Shown: positions 41,722 through 51,218, counted from the stretch's first letter. The stretch: 64,000 nucleotides of DNA from an uncultured Collinsella sp. (GCA_958433005.1 CAUAWV010000001.1:1-64000); one strand, 5' to 3'. Numbers and translations are program-made. Notes: generated from the sequence alone by a model not told the origin.

Positions 41722-43320
41722 CTAAGCGTACGTGATGGCCTCCAAACGAAGAAGCACGGGAGAGCTATAGCGCATAATGGCGACCTCGTCGCCGTTGAGA
41801 CGGCAGTCGCGCACCCACGCGCCGTTCTCAACGGTCCCCGTCTCGAGCGACGCCACATCCACATGCGGCTCACCCGCCGCGTGCGACTCGAGCGCCAAGC
41901 CGCAACGAAGCGCAAGCAGGTACACGGCGCCGTCGGCGGCGCGAAGGGCCGCACACGCACCGGGCAGGGCACCCTCATCAAAGCTCACCTTAATTGCTAT
42001 GGAACCCATATCGAGCAGGCCCTCGGCTGCCACCTCACTCGTCACGGCATCGAGCGTCGCGTACGCGGCATCGTCCTCGGCAAGTTCAAATAACTGAGCC
42101 AGCCCACGCGTGACCTCCGCATATTCCTCCCGGTCCTGAGGCGTGAGCAAAGCGGGGTCGCTCGTATCCATGCCAAAGAGAATACCCGCCGAATCGCCAA
42201 AGGGCTCGCCCATCTCCTCGTAACCAAAAGGAGCGAAGCACAGGGCATGGTGATGGGCCACCGCCCAGACCTGGCGCGCGGCGGCGTAGGCGTGCGTCGC
42301 GGTCTCGGGGATAAAGAGCGGGTTGTCCTCGCGCGCATATCCGTCGCAGACCTTGCAAAACGCCGGGATGTAGATATCGGGGCCCAGCATGTCGATGCTC
42401 GGGGCGGCATGCTTCCACACGCCCATCACGCGCAAGTTGGGACCGCCCGTGGGAAAGCGCCCAGGCTTGTGACCCTTGTCGAGCCAGCAATTGCAGGCCG
42501 TGGACAGCGGATGCTCGGCGCGGCCCGCTGCGGCGACCGCCTCCACGTAGCGAGCCATGTGGTAGGTGGTAAACATCTCCTCGGCATGCTCGCCAAAAAC
42601 CTGTTCCCACGAACCAGAGCCGGCGCCCGCTTCAAGGGCTTCCGCAAGCTCAGACGCCAGGGAGGTAGGATCGACCGCAAGCGCCTCGATCAGCTCCGTA
42701 GGCACGCTCTCCGCAAAGGCAGCATCCGCCCAAGGCGAGTGCTCACGTGCCGCGACCATCTGGCCGCACTCATTTTCTACCTGCACGAGTATCACCGTAT
42801 GATCTTGCGCATCCACCTCGCGCAGGTGCGCCATCAAAGCCGCGTAGGCGCCGGCATCCGCCGCGCGCGTCTCCTCGCAATAGAGCGAAAGCGCCGTGAT
42901 CTCAAAGTTATGGAACTCGGCATAGCGAACCTTGTTCTGCCCGGGCACCATCTGCGCACGGCGAAAACGCTCGATATCGCGTTTGACCCACGCGGGCGCA
43001 TAGTAGCACTGCGCATTTTTGTACGCGCCAAACCACAGCACGCCCAGGCGCAGCCCGCGCTCGCGGGCAAGCTCGAGCATCATGTCCACTTGGCCAAAGT
43101 CAAACTCGCCCTCTGCGGGCTCCAAAAGCTCCCAGGTAACCGGGGCGAGCACGGTATTCATACCGAGCGCCCGCGCGCGATCGAGAGCATCCGCAAAAGC
43201 GCGGCGCCCACCCGAGGCGGAGTTATGGCACTCGCCCGCAAACAGCGTATAAGGCCGGCCGTCCACCATCAGGCGTTGCCCGCCGCCAGCACAGGTGTAC
43301 AACTGCGGAATTTCCGCCAT
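41722..43320 (-). CDS. GH35-type beta-galactosidase-like enzyme (DUF5597 end)
   Basis: A 532-residue cytoplasmic TIM-barrel enzyme: FAGECHNSASGG, ALGMNTVLAPVTWELLEPAEGEFDF (typical of GH35/GH42), acid/base Glu in ILVQVENECGQM and a second Glu in PLFIPETATH as the probable nucleophile. The C-terminal beta domain (about 440-532) resembles DUF5597 of such beta-galactosidases. Start 43320 has GGAG upstream. It sits in the beta-glucoside operon between the GH43 and GH1 genes and likely trims beta-linked sugar side chains. Exact linkage unknown. Confidence 0.85.
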   Translation of the reverse strand: MAEIPQLYTCAGGGQRLMVDGRPYTLFAGECHNSASGGRRAFADALDRARALGMNTVLAPVTWELLEPAEGEFDFGQVDMMLELARERGLRLGVLWFGAYKNAQCYYAPAWVKRDIERFRRAQMVPGQNKVRYAEFHNFEITALSLYCEETRAADAGAYAALMAHLREVDAQDHTVILVQVENECGQMVAAREHSPWADAAFAESVPTELIEALAVDPTSLASELAEALEAGAGSGSWEQVFGEHAEEMFTTYHMARYVEAVAAAGRAEHPLSTACNCWLDKGHKPGRFPTGGPNLRVMGVWKHAAPSIDMLGPDIYIPAFCKVCDGYAREDNPLFIPETATHAYAAARQVWAVAHHHALCFAPFGYEEMGEPFGDSAGILFGMDTSDPALLTPQDREEYAEVTRGLAQLFELAEDDAAYATLDAVTSEVAAEGLLDMGSIAIKVSFDEGALPGACAALRAADGAVYLLALRCGLALESHAAGEPHVDVASLETGTVENGAWVRDCRLNGDEVAIMRYSSPVLLRLEAITYA

Positions 43321-43441
43321 GGCAACTCCATTCTTCCGTTTTGTTTCAACCCCCTGAGGGCCGAGCCGTGTTGAGAGCACCGGACGCGCGACCAGGGCCT
43401 ACCTGTCGTCCATGCGAGCCGCCCCTCCGATGGGAGATGGG

Positions 43442-44896
43442 TTAAAGGACGGCAAACGAGGCGAGATCGACCGAACCGACGCCCTCGATAGCCAGGTAGA
43501 GTGCATGGTCACCGGCAACGGTCTTCGTCAGGGATGCGACCACCGTGCACCAGCCCTCGCCTGGCACGAGCTCGACGCGCGTCAACTCAGCGCCATCCGG
43601 CGCGTCCAAGCGCACGCTCACCACACCGGCAAGATCCCCGCGCACCTCGAGCTCCACCGTGCGCTCCGCACCGGAAAACGCCAGGTATTTGTAGCCCACG
43701 CCCGCTCCATCGCAGAGGTTGGCCACATAGGTACGTGCCGAAGTCATACAGCCCGCATCGACTTCCTGGGTAATCACCGGATGGTTATCGGCGATTTCCA
43801 GATTGCCGGAATAGTGAACCGCGCCGGCCGGCCCCACCAAGTAGCAGCAAATACTCGCCGGGTACGCGCGCCCGCAAGGAAGCGCTCCGCCATTGAGCCC
43901 ACAGCTCGTTATCTCTACTTGTTCGATATGTCCATCGGAAGCAATCTCGATGGGCTCAGCGCACCCCTGGCGCGCGTGCTGCGCACCGTGCGTATGACGG
44001 TGATAGAAGATGTAGTCGCGCCCGGCAATGCGCGCCATGCCGCCATGGTTGTTGCCCAGGTCCATCACAGCGGCGTCCTCGGCCTCGTGCCCGGGCAGGC
44101 CCACATCGCCGTTGGAAACGAGCACGCCGCCGTAGGTTACCGGACCTTCCGGCGTTGGCATCGTGGCCCAGCAGAGCTCATGTCCGTTTTCGCTCGAGTA
44201 GACAAAGTAGTAGCGCCCGTCGAGCACGCGGATGCTCGAGGCCTCAAAGAAGGCATGCCCTTCAAAACCCGTGTCCGCCGCCTGCGTCACTGCCGGAGCC
44301 AGATGCTTGGGTGTCGCGGCCATCGTGCGCATATCGGCGCCGAGCCGCACCACGTAGCCGCCCTCCATGGAACATGCGGGCATGCGCGAGCTCGGCTTCT
44401 TGGCGCCAAACCCATAGTAGAGCCAGCAGCCCCCGTCCCCGCAGGGAAGGACTGCCGGGTCAAAGGGCATGCCCCAGCCCTCCTCGCCCGCAAACGGCGA
44501 GCCGTCGGGCTTGGCAATAGGGCCCAGATAGCGGTAGCGTCCCGCCGGCTCATCGCACACGGCGACCGACATGACGCAACCGCTCGTCATGCTTAGCGTG
44601 AAGTAATACAGATAGAACCGCCCGTCGGCACCCTGGCACACATCGGGCGCGCCGTACCCGGTTCGATCGACATTGGCCGGGTCATCCTCTTTGCGCCAGA
44701 TGGTCCCCTCAAACGTCCAGGAGCCCAGATCGTCCACCGGGGCTGACCAGCACACGTAGTCACCCGGGCAGTATGCGGTGCCCTCGGGTGCGTCATGGCT
44801 TCCATACACGTAGACTCGGTCACCAAAGACATGCGGTTCGCCATCGGGGATATACTCCCATCCCGGCAGATACGGATTGGTTGCGATATGAGCCAT
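43442..44896 (-). CDS. GH43-family glycosidase with C-terminal jelly-roll domain
   Basis: A 484-residue enzyme. The five-bladed propeller (residues 1-320) begins with NPYLPGWEYIPDGEPHVFGD (Asp as base region); CYVCWSAP-type repeats, GYGAPDVCQGADGRFYLYY (pKa-modulating Asp) and FFEASSIRVLDGRYYFVYS (Glu as acid) follow, as in GH43. A beta-sandwich, CBM6-like, covers about 350-484. Typical activities are arabinofuranosidase or xylosidase. No signal peptide. AGGAGGGG before the ATG. In the beta-glucoside operon between the GH3 and GH35-like genes. Confidence 0.87.
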   Translation of the reverse strand: MAHIATNPYLPGWEYIPDGEPHVFGDRVYVYGSHDAPEGTAYCPGDYVCWSAPVDDLGSWTFEGTIWRKEDDPANVDRTGYGAPDVCQGADGRFYLYYFTLSMTSGCVMSVAVCDEPAGRYRYLGPIAKPDGSPFAGEEGWGMPFDPAVLPCGDGGCWLYYGFGAKKPSSRMPACSMEGGYVVRLGADMRTMAATPKHLAPAVTQAADTGFEGHAFFEASSIRVLDGRYYFVYSSENGHELCWATMPTPEGPVTYGGVLVSNGDVGLPGHEAEDAAVMDLGNNHGGMARIAGRDYIFYHRHTHGAQHARQGCAEPIEIASDGHIEQVEITSCGLNGGALPCGRAYPASICCYLVGPAGAVHYSGNLEIADNHPVITQEVDAGCMTSARTYVANLCDGAGVGYKYLAFSGAERTVELEVRGDLAGVVSVRLDAPDGAELTRVELVPGEGWCTVVASLTKTVAGDHALYLAIEGVGSVDLASFAVL

Positions 44897-45000
44897 GTCA
44901 GACCCCTCCTATCGATATCGGGCACGGTACCGGACGGGCGCCGGCGACAAGACCGAACGCCTGCCGCGCACCGCGTGCACCATTCGTTAAGCAAATGCAG

Positions 45001-47226
45001 CTAGACGAGCTCGAACTCCCCCACCAACAGGTCGCGGCTGTTAGGCCCCGCCATGACCTCAAACGCGCCGGGCTCGCTTGCCCAGCCGTGCTCGGGCGTC
45101 CAAAAACGCAGAGCCTCCTCGCGCAGGATAAACGTCACCGTGCGGCGCTCACGCGGCGCAAGCTCAACACGCGCAAAGTCACGCAGTTCGAGCATGGGGC
45201 ACACGCGCGTTGCCACCTTGTCGTGGATATAGAGCTGCACGACCTCAGTACCAGCAATATCGCCCTCATTGGTCACGTCGATTGAGACCTCGATGACACC
45301 GTCCGCCGTAAGCTCGTCCGCACTCAGGCGCAGGTTATCGTAGCGCGCCGTATGATACGAGAGGCCGTAGCCAAAGGGGAACATCGCATCGTTAGGGCAG
45401 TCCATATAGCGGCTCACAAAGCGACCGCTATGCGTTGATGTCTTAGCGGGACGTCCGGTGGAGAGCTGCGCATAGTAGAGCGGCTCCTGGCCCACGTTAT
45501 GTGGGAAGCTCACCGTGAGCCTGCCGCTCGGATTGACCGTTCCAAAGAGCACGTCGGCTACCGAACGCCCACCAGCCGTACCGGGGAACCACGCCTCTAC
45601 GATTGCATCGCAATCATCGATCACGTCAGTGAGGGCAAGAGGACGCCCGTTAAAGAGCACGAGCACCACAGGCTTGCCGAGCGCGCGCACGCGCTTGAGC
45701 AGGCGCTTCTGCGGAGCCGGTATGGTAATGTCCGTACGCGCTCCGCCCTCACCGCTCTGCAGCATGTGTTCTCCGAGCGCCATGACCACCACGTCGCTCG
45801 ATGCGGCCAGCTCGAGCGCCTCGGCCTCCATGGCCGCCGGATCCGTGCTCTCTCCCGTCGGCGCGCCAAACGCCGGAATCTTGCCAAACTCGCCCAGCTC
45901 GCTGTAGTCGTCGAGCATGGGGCAGCCCTGTGCCCAACCAAAGCCGTCCTCGCCCAGCACCTCGGCAAAGGCCTCGGCAAGTGTCACGGAATGCGACTTG
46001 TCGGCGTGGATCGCCCACATACCTATGATGTCGTGGCTGTTGGCATAGGGGCCTATGAGCGCCACGCGCGGCGCCTCGGCACCCGTCGCAAGCGGCAGCA
46101 GCCCGCCCTCGTTCTTGAGGAGCACGAGCGCTTCGTCGCAGGTATCCCGTGCACTCTGGAGGCGCTCCGGGGTGCAAGTGACCTCCGCACGGCGCTCGGG
46201 CGAGCAGGTGCGGTACGGGTCCTCAAAAAGGCCCAGCTTGTTCTTGAGCTCAAGCACGCGCAGGCACGCGGCGTCGATTGCTTCTATCGAGACCTCGCCT
46301 GCCTTAACCAGGCCCTCGAGCTCATGCGCATAGCAGGGCGTTTTCATGTCGATATCGACCGTGGCGTTTATGGCGAGCTTGGCCGCCTCGCGACGGTTTG
46401 CCGCCACACCGTGTGCCCTGAGCTCGTCGATCGCCGCGTAATCGGTGATGATGGGACCGTCAAAGCCCCACTCGTCGCGCAACACGTCGTGCATGAGCCA
46501 GCGGTTTGCCGTGGCGGGGATGCCATCAATGGTGTTGAAGCTCGTCATCACCAAATCGCAACCAGCCTCGACCGCCGCACGGTACGGAGGCAGGTACTCG
46601 TTGCGCAGGCGCCACTCGCTCATATCCACCGTGTTGTACTCGCGACCCGCCTCGGGCGCACCATAGCCCGCAAAGTGTTTGACGCAGCTGGCCAGGCTCT
46701 TCTGCGGCGCACCGTCACCCTTAAAGCCCTCGACCATCGCGCGGGCGAAGCGGCTGCTTAGGTACGGATCCTCGCCCGGCATCTCCAGGCAGCGACCCCA
46801 ACGGGCATCGCGTACCACGTCCACCGGCGGGCTAAAGGTCACCATGCAGCCATCGGCCACGGCCTCTTCGGCAATAAGCTTGTAATCCTCGCGGATAAGC
46901 TCTGGGTCCCACGTGGCTCCCAGGCCCAGGGGGATTGGATAGCAGGTTTGATAGCCATAGATCACATCGGCCATAAAGACGAGCGGGATCTTAAGACGGC
47001 TGCGCTCAAGATATGCATCTTGGATACGATGCACTTCCTCGGCGCCCAACACGTTGAGCACGCTGCCGCATACGTCAACATCTTCTTGCGTCACGCCCAG
47101 CTTGGCACGCGGACCAACCGCTACGGCATCGGTGCCAAAGCACCCACCGTCAAGCTGCACCAACTGCCCGATCTTCTCGCGCAGGGTCATACGCCCCAAA
47201 AGGTCAACGAGCTCGGATTGCTTCAT
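45001..47226 (-). CDS. GH3 beta-glucosidase
   Basis: A 741-residue GH3 enzyme of the three-domain type: an N-terminal barrel with KHFAGYGAPEAGREYNTVDMS and the nucleophile Asp in GFDGPIITDYAAIDEL, an alpha/beta sandwich with VVMALGEHMLQSGEGGAR (acid/base region) and a fibronectin-III-like end (IEVSIDVTNEGDIAGTEVVQLY). It hydrolyses beta-glucosides from the non-reducing end. The start at 47226 (MKQSELVDLL) has GAGGTAGCC before it; the frame upstream to 47568 overlaps the EIIBC gene and is not used. It is cytoplasmic. Confidence 0.94.
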   Translation of the reverse strand: MKQSELVDLLGRMTLREKIGQLVQLDGGCFGTDAVAVGPRAKLGVTQEDVDVCGSVLNVLGAEEVHRIQDAYLERSRLKIPLVFMADVIYGYQTCYPIPLGLGATWDPELIREDYKLIAEEAVADGCMVTFSPPVDVVRDARWGRCLEMPGEDPYLSSRFARAMVEGFKGDGAPQKSLASCVKHFAGYGAPEAGREYNTVDMSEWRLRNEYLPPYRAAVEAGCDLVMTSFNTIDGIPATANRWLMHDVLRDEWGFDGPIITDYAAIDELRAHGVAANRREAAKLAINATVDIDMKTPCYAHELEGLVKAGEVSIEAIDAACLRVLELKNKLGLFEDPYRTCSPERRAEVTCTPERLQSARDTCDEALVLLKNEGGLLPLATGAEAPRVALIGPYANSHDIIGMWAIHADKSHSVTLAEAFAEVLGEDGFGWAQGCPMLDDYSELGEFGKIPAFGAPTGESTDPAAMEAEALELAASSDVVVMALGEHMLQSGEGGARTDITIPAPQKRLLKRVRALGKPVVLVLFNGRPLALTDVIDDCDAIVEAWFPGTAGGRSVADVLFGTVNPSGRLTVSFPHNVGQEPLYYAQLSTGRPAKTSTHSGRFVSRYMDCPNDAMFPFGYGLSYHTARYDNLRLSADELTADGVIEVSIDVTNEGDIAGTEVVQLYIHDKVATRVCPMLELRDFARVELAPRERRTVTFILREEALRFWTPEHGWASEPGAFEVMAGPNSRDLLVGEFELV

Positions 47227-47251
47227 GGCTACCTCGTTTCTGTTGTGTGCC

Positions 47252-47338
47252 CTTATGGGAGGACGCCGGATTCGTGTAGGGGTCAGCGCCCTCCCATAAG
47301 AGCACACGGGGCGCATCTGGCGCCGCGCCCCGTGTGCT
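47252..47338 (-). other. Two intercistronic hairpins between EIIBC and GH3 genes
   Basis: CTTATGGGAGG (47252-47262) pairs with CCTCCCATAAG (47290-47300), and AGCACACGGGGCG (47301-47313) with CGCCCCGTGTGCT (47326-47338). Both are perfect and side by side. No T-run follows on the minus strand, so they look like mRNA stability or processing elements rather than terminators. They sit between stop of EIIBC and start of the GH3 gene. Confidence 0.8.
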
Positions 47339-47366
47339 GGCGTCCAAAGACGCCGGTTTCCCAGAA

Positions 47367-48728
47367 CTAATTGTTCTCGAGGATCATGTCGTCGTTGAAG
47401 CCGAAGGTCAGCGTGCCCACAAAGGTGAGGACGGAGGCGACGGCGAGCGCGATGACGTCCTCCATACCCACCGAGCCGATGATGGCCGGGATGGTGATGA
47501 GCGAGGTGGTCATGAGCGCGGGCTGGTGCAGGCCAAAAGTGGCAGCGATGGCACCGCAGATGCCGCAAGAGACGATTGCGATCACAAACGGGCGCTTGTA
47601 CTTGAGGACGGCGCCGTAGATGGCGGGCTCGGTGATGCCGGCGAGGAGCGCAGAGATGGCGGCAGCGCCGGCGAGCTCCTTGAGCTCGGTGTTCTTGGTC
47701 TTGAGGAAGATGGCAAGGACCGCGAAACCCATGGCAAAGTTGGTGCCGACGGTAATGGGCAGGATGACGTCATAGCCGAGCATACCGATGTTCATCTGGA
47801 TGATGGGGATAAAGGCCCAGTGCATACCAAAGATGATGAGGCAGGGCCAAAGCAGACCGATGAGGAAGCCTGCGGGCAGCGGGGCAACCTCAAGCAGGGA
47901 AACCAGGCCGTTAGCGATGAGACCACCGATGAAGTCGGTGACGGGGCCGATGATGTAGAGGGTGAGCGCGGTGGCCACGACGAGGGTCACGACGGGAACG
48001 ATCAAGCCCTTGAGGATATCGGGGACGACCTTATTGAGGCCCTTCTCGATCCAGGACTGCGCGTACACGGCAAAGATGATGGGGATAACCGAGCTCGTGT
48101 AGCTGATGAGCGTTACCGGGATGCCAAAGAGGTCAACCGGGTCGCCGGCGCTAAAGAGCGTGGAGAGCGTGGGGTAGCACAGCGCAACGGCGATGGCCAT
48201 GGCCGTCCAGTCGTTGCACTTGAACTTCTTGGCCGCAGTGCGGGCAAGGAAGACCGGCATGAAGTAGAACACGCCGTCGCCGATGGCGTAAAGCAGCTGG
48301 TAGGTGGTGGACTCGGCCGCGAGCCAACCAAAGGAGTTGGCCATGATCACAAAGGCCTTGAGAAGGCCGGCGGCGGACATGGCGGGAAGCATCGGCATAA
48401 AGATGCCGCTGATGAGCTGGATGGCGCGGTTGACGATGCTGCCACCGGCCTCGTCCTCGACCTCGCCGCCAAGCTGGATGTTGGAAACCTTGGGCAGGGC
48501 GTCATACACGTCGGTAACGTGATTGCCGATAACAATCTGGTACTGACCGGCGGCCACTAGAACGGAGATAACGCCCTCGGTCTGGTTGAGCTTCTCGGTC
48601 TGGGCCTTCTTCTCATCGTTGAGGGTAAAGCGCAAACGGGTAATGCAGTGGGTGACGGACTTGACGTTGTCCTCGCCACCGACGAGTTCAACGATGGTAC
48701 GGGCGAGAGCCTCGTAATCGCGTGCCAT
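47367..48728 (-). CDS. PTS beta-glucoside-type EIIBC permease
   Basis: A 453-residue permease: EIIB domain (1-85) with phosphocysteine Cys28 in SVTHCITRLRFTL, and EIIC domain (about 105-445) with ten or so membrane segments and the substrate signature GITEPAIYGAVLKYKRP. It resembles BglF without its EIIA part. The lone EIIA at 12.8 kb may complete it. AAGGAGG before the ATG. It follows the antiterminator gene by 145 nt and precedes the GH3 gene. Confidence 0.94.
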   Translation of the reverse strand: MARDYEALARTIVELVGGEDNVKSVTHCITRLRFTLNDEKKAQTEKLNQTEGVISVLVAAGQYQIVIGNHVTDVYDALPKVSNIQLGGEVEDEAGGSIVNRAIQLISGIFMPMLPAMSAAGLLKAFVIMANSFGWLAAESTTYQLLYAIGDGVFYFMPVFLARTAAKKFKCNDWTAMAIAVALCYPTLSTLFSAGDPVDLFGIPVTLISYTSSVIPIIFAVYAQSWIEKGLNKVVPDILKGLIVPVVTLVVATALTLYIIGPVTDFIGGLIANGLVSLLEVAPLPAGFLIGLLWPCLIIFGMHWAFIPIIQMNIGMLGYDVILPITVGTNFAMGFAVLAIFLKTKNTELKELAGAAAISALLAGITEPAIYGAVLKYKRPFVIAIVSCGICGAIAATFGLHQPALMTTSLITIPAIIGSVGMEDVIALAVASVLTFVGTLTFGFNDDMILENN

Positions 48729-48873
48729 GTGAAACCTCCTTGTTTCACTCGTTACAAAGATATCTGCAGCCCCGGCGCCTTGGAGCTTAACAGCAGGCTG
48801 CGCGGCGATGCCGCGATGTCTGCCGACGCAAAGCCGGCCAGTTGGGCAGTTAGACGGGTGCCCGGCCGCCGTA

Positions 48874-49722
48874 TCAATGTCCCGGGCAGAGCCGGTTGAT
48901 ATGCATCATCAGATAGAGCAGCTCTTCGTCCGTGCAGTGCCAGCCGCAGGTTGCTCTCATGTATTCGTCGATTGCGCGTGCACAGGCGTACGCGTCTGAA
49001 AACTCGCTGGTCGCTCGTTTGAAAAGATCGCTATTGCGCGTCTCCTCGTCCTCACCCTTGATAAGGCGGCTGATAAGAAAGCGCATATGGGTCACAAAGC
49101 GCGCATAGCTATATGAGTAGCGGTCGATGGTCTCGCCAAGCGTACGCTCGATAATCCCGGTGACCGCATCGATGGCCTCGGTACTCTTTACGACCAAGTC
49201 CATGTTGCCCTTTGCGCCCGCGTTCTCGTCATCGACCATCTCGGCGTTGACGATATGCAGCGCAATCGAAGCGGCCTCGGTCTCAGGAAAATCAACGTCC
49301 TCGGCCACAGCCATAACGAGCTTGACGCCGCGGCGACCGACCTCGGCCTCGCGCGGATAGACGAGGCGGACTTCCTCGTAGAGCGGGTTCTTGATCGAAG
49401 CACCCTTGCGGGCGCGGTCGATGGCAAACTGAAGGTGGTCGGCGAGCGTAAAGACTAGATTGGGATTGAGCGTGCAGTTGAGCTCGTTGCGTGCGATATC
49501 CACGATACCCGACGCGATAATGATGACATCGTCCGAAAGCGATGCGACAGCATCGTACATCTCAGGGCTGATATCGCGGAAGCTCCGCTGGATGGCGCTT
49601 TCGTCCTCAATATAGGAAGGGGCGCCGCGAAAGCCAAGGCCCTTGCCAAACAACACGAGCTCGCGCCCGGCATCGTCCTCCGCAAGGACAACGTTGTTGT
49701 TTATTGCCTTGGTTATCAGCAT
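48874..49722 (-). CDS. BglG/LicT-family transcriptional antiterminator
   Basis: A 282-residue regulator. The N-terminal CAT RNA-binding domain is MLITKAINNNVVLAEDDAGRE...LVLFGKGLGF (residues 1-55), followed by two PRD domains with conserved histidines (ADHLQFAIDRARKG, and FVTHMRFLISRLIKG with the ending LYLMMHINRL). Phosphorylation of the PRDs by the PTS sets its activity, and it binds a nascent-RNA site to stop early termination. GGGGAG before the ATG. First gene of the beta-glucoside operon. A clear RNA target site could not be identified. Confidence 0.94.
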   Translation of the reverse strand: MLITKAINNNVVLAEDDAGRELVLFGKGLGFRGAPSYIEDESAIQRSFRDISPEMYDAVASLSDDVIIIASGIVDIARNELNCTLNPNLVFTLADHLQFAIDRARKGASIKNPLYEEVRLVYPREAEVGRRGVKLVMAVAEDVDFPETEAASIALHIVNAEMVDDENAGAKGNMDLVVKSTEAIDAVTGIIERTLGETIDRYSYSYARFVTHMRFLISRLIKGEDEETRNSDLFKRATSEFSDAYACARAIDEYMRATCGWHCTDEELLYLMMHINRLCPGH

Positions 49723-49946
49723 GAAAAAACTCCCCTGGGCTCCACTTAGACATCTCGCCACACCGGCTCTCGAGTCGGTGGTTGCTATGACATGTGCTCG
49801 TGGCGCCTCCCGAGGAGTAACGCGGTGCAGCTGCCAGTATAGAGGTTTTGCTGGGTTATTAAAGTGATTTTATAGAAGTTACCGTTCGCCCCTGTTTTTC
49901 TACCGTTCATCCCTTGACCCCCCCAGGCAAAGGCAACCAAAGGCGC

Positions 49947-49975
49947 ACCACAAAGGGGACAGGCACCTTTGTGGT
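49947..49975. repeat. Hairpin of the GGGAC family
   Basis: ACCACAAAGG (49947-49956) pairs with CCTTTGTGGT (49966-49975); loop GGACAGGCA. Stem identical to that at 21338-21366 in the mgtA leader. Confidence 0.88.
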
Positions 49976-49993
49976 GGTTTGAGACAAGGACCC

Positions 49994-50053
49994 TAGTCCA
50001 CGGTGATGTCGAGGTTCTTGCCCGTGAGGCCTACGTAGCCGCCCTCGGCAGCA
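49994..50053 (-). pseudogene. 3'-end fragment of a DUF4867 gene
   Basis: On the minus strand it reads AAEGGYVGLTGKNLDITVD followed by TAG, nearly identical to the last residues of the intact DUF4867 protein encoded at 51335-51979 (AAEGGYVGLVGKNLDIAVD, TAG). Only about 20 codons remain. The AAA ATPase gene (50112-51218) lies between this fragment and the intact gene, so the ATPase is bracketed by direct repeats of the same gene end. Confidence 0.8.
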
Positions 50054-50063
50054 GGTCATTTGA

Positions 50064-50105
50064 CCGAATAGGAAAAAAAGGAAAAAATAGGAAAAAAAGG
50101 AAAGG
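50064..50105 (+). repeat. A/G-rich short tandem repeat before the ATPase gene
   Basis: The tract repeats the unit AATAGGAAAAAAAGGAAA about twice, ending in AAGGAGA directly before the ATG at 50112. In this GC-rich genome it stands out. The repeats contain several AGGA ribosome-site-like cores and could slip in length, which would change translation of the ATPase. Confidence 0.7.
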
Positions 50106-50111
50106 AGACTT

Positions 50112-51218
50112 ATGACAGAAACCATCTTCTCCCCCTCATTTGGAAATCGCCCGTCCTATCTGGTGGGGCGTGGGAGCGTGATTTCGACATTCATCTCCGG
50201 CCTTGAGCAGGAGCCGGGCAATCGAGACCGTGCCATGCTCATGCTTGGCCAGCGAGGCAGCGGCAAAACGGTTCTCCTGTGGGAACTTGCCGATCGCGCC
50301 CGCAAGCTCGGCTTCGTTGTTGCCACACCCACCGTAGCCTCCGAGGACATGCTCGAGCGTATTGTTGAAAAAATCCAAGAGGCAGGCGAGCCCTATGCTA
50401 ACAAACGCCATCTTCCTAAACTCACGAGTGGCAGCCTGAGCGTCTTCGGCTTCTCAGCCGGCCTTGAGTTCACGCGCGATGTGCAGGAAACCAAAAGCTT
50501 CCAGTTCAAGCTCACGCAGCTGGCGCGCAAACTGACCGAGCAAGGACATGGCATCCTCATCCTCATCGATGAGCTCCAGGCCAATTCAGCCGAAATCAGA
50601 CAACTCGTCACCGCCTATCAAGAGCTCGTCGGCGAGGGGCTCAACGTCGCGCTTGTTATGGCAGGGCTCCCGGGAGCAGTCTCCGCGACACTCAACGACC
50701 GCGTACTGACATTTCTCAACCGCGCACGCAAGGTCACGCTCGAACCGCTTTCAGTCGGAGATGTGGATGCCTGCTATCAGCGAGCTTTCGAAGAACTCGG
50801 CCTTGATATCCCAAGCGATCTTCGGCTGGACGCCGCTCGCGCAACTCAGGGCTCGCCCTACATGCTGCAGCTCATCGGCTACAACATCGCCAATCGTTGC
50901 CAGGCAGGAGAACGCGCGGCGCAAGAGCAAATCGATGGAGCCATCGAGGCGTCGAAAGTCGATTTCGAAAATGACGTTTGCGAGACGACACTTGCCGCGC
51001 TATCAGACCAAGACGTCGCGTTTCTCGCCGCAATGACTGACGACGAAGACGCTGTGTCGCGCATTTCCGATATAGCGGAGCGCATGTCAGTCACGCCCGA
51101 CTATGCGCAAAAGTATCGCCGGCGCCTCATCGACGCCGGCGTTATCGAGCAGGCGCGTCGCGGTTACGTGCGCTTCGCCGTTCCATATATGGTCGACTAC
51201 CTGCGCAGCCAGCTCTAG
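50112..51218 (+). CDS. AAA/STAND-type ATPase (Orc1/Cdc6-like P-loop protein)
   Basis: A 368-residue P-loop protein with Walker A GQRGSGKT (residues 46-53), Walker B ILILIDELQ (about 148-156), sensor-like LVMAGLPGAV and a C-terminal winged-helix (about 300-365, SRISDIAERMSVTPDYAQKYRRRLIDAGVIEQARRGYVRFAVP). This matches Orc/Cdc6-like or archaeal-type ATPases often found as single cargo genes. Cytoplasmic. Its role is unknown; DNA binding through the winged helix is likely. Lies between a DUF4867 gene fragment and the intact DUF4867 gene, in the opposite direction. Confidence 0.88.
   Translation: MTETIFSPSFGNRPSYLVGRGSVISTFISGLEQEPGNRDRAMLMLGQRGSGKTVLLWELADRARKLGFVVATPTVASEDMLERIVEKIQEAGEPYANKRHLPKLTSGSLSVFGFSAGLEFTRDVQETKSFQFKLTQLARKLTEQGHGILILIDELQANSAEIRQLVTAYQELVGEGLNVALVMAGLPGAVSATLNDRVLTFLNRARKVTLEPLSVGDVDACYQRAFEELGLDIPSDLRLDAARATQGSPYMLQLIGYNIANRCQAGERAAQEQIDGAIEASKVDFENDVCETTLAALSDQDVAFLAAMTDDEDAVSRISDIAERMSVTPDYAQKYRRRLIDAGVIEQARRGYVRFAVPYMVDYLRSQL

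Noticed and set aside
47227..47568. N-terminal extension of the GH3 gene
   Set aside because: It overlaps the EIIBC gene end and two hairpins; the start at 47226 has a ribosome site and begins the GH3 domain.
49723..49880. RNA antiterminator target (RAT) for the BglG-type protein
   Set aside because: Only CAGCAAAACC on the minus strand (about 49843-49852) resembles the 3' half of such a site; the 5' half and an overlapping terminator could not be found.
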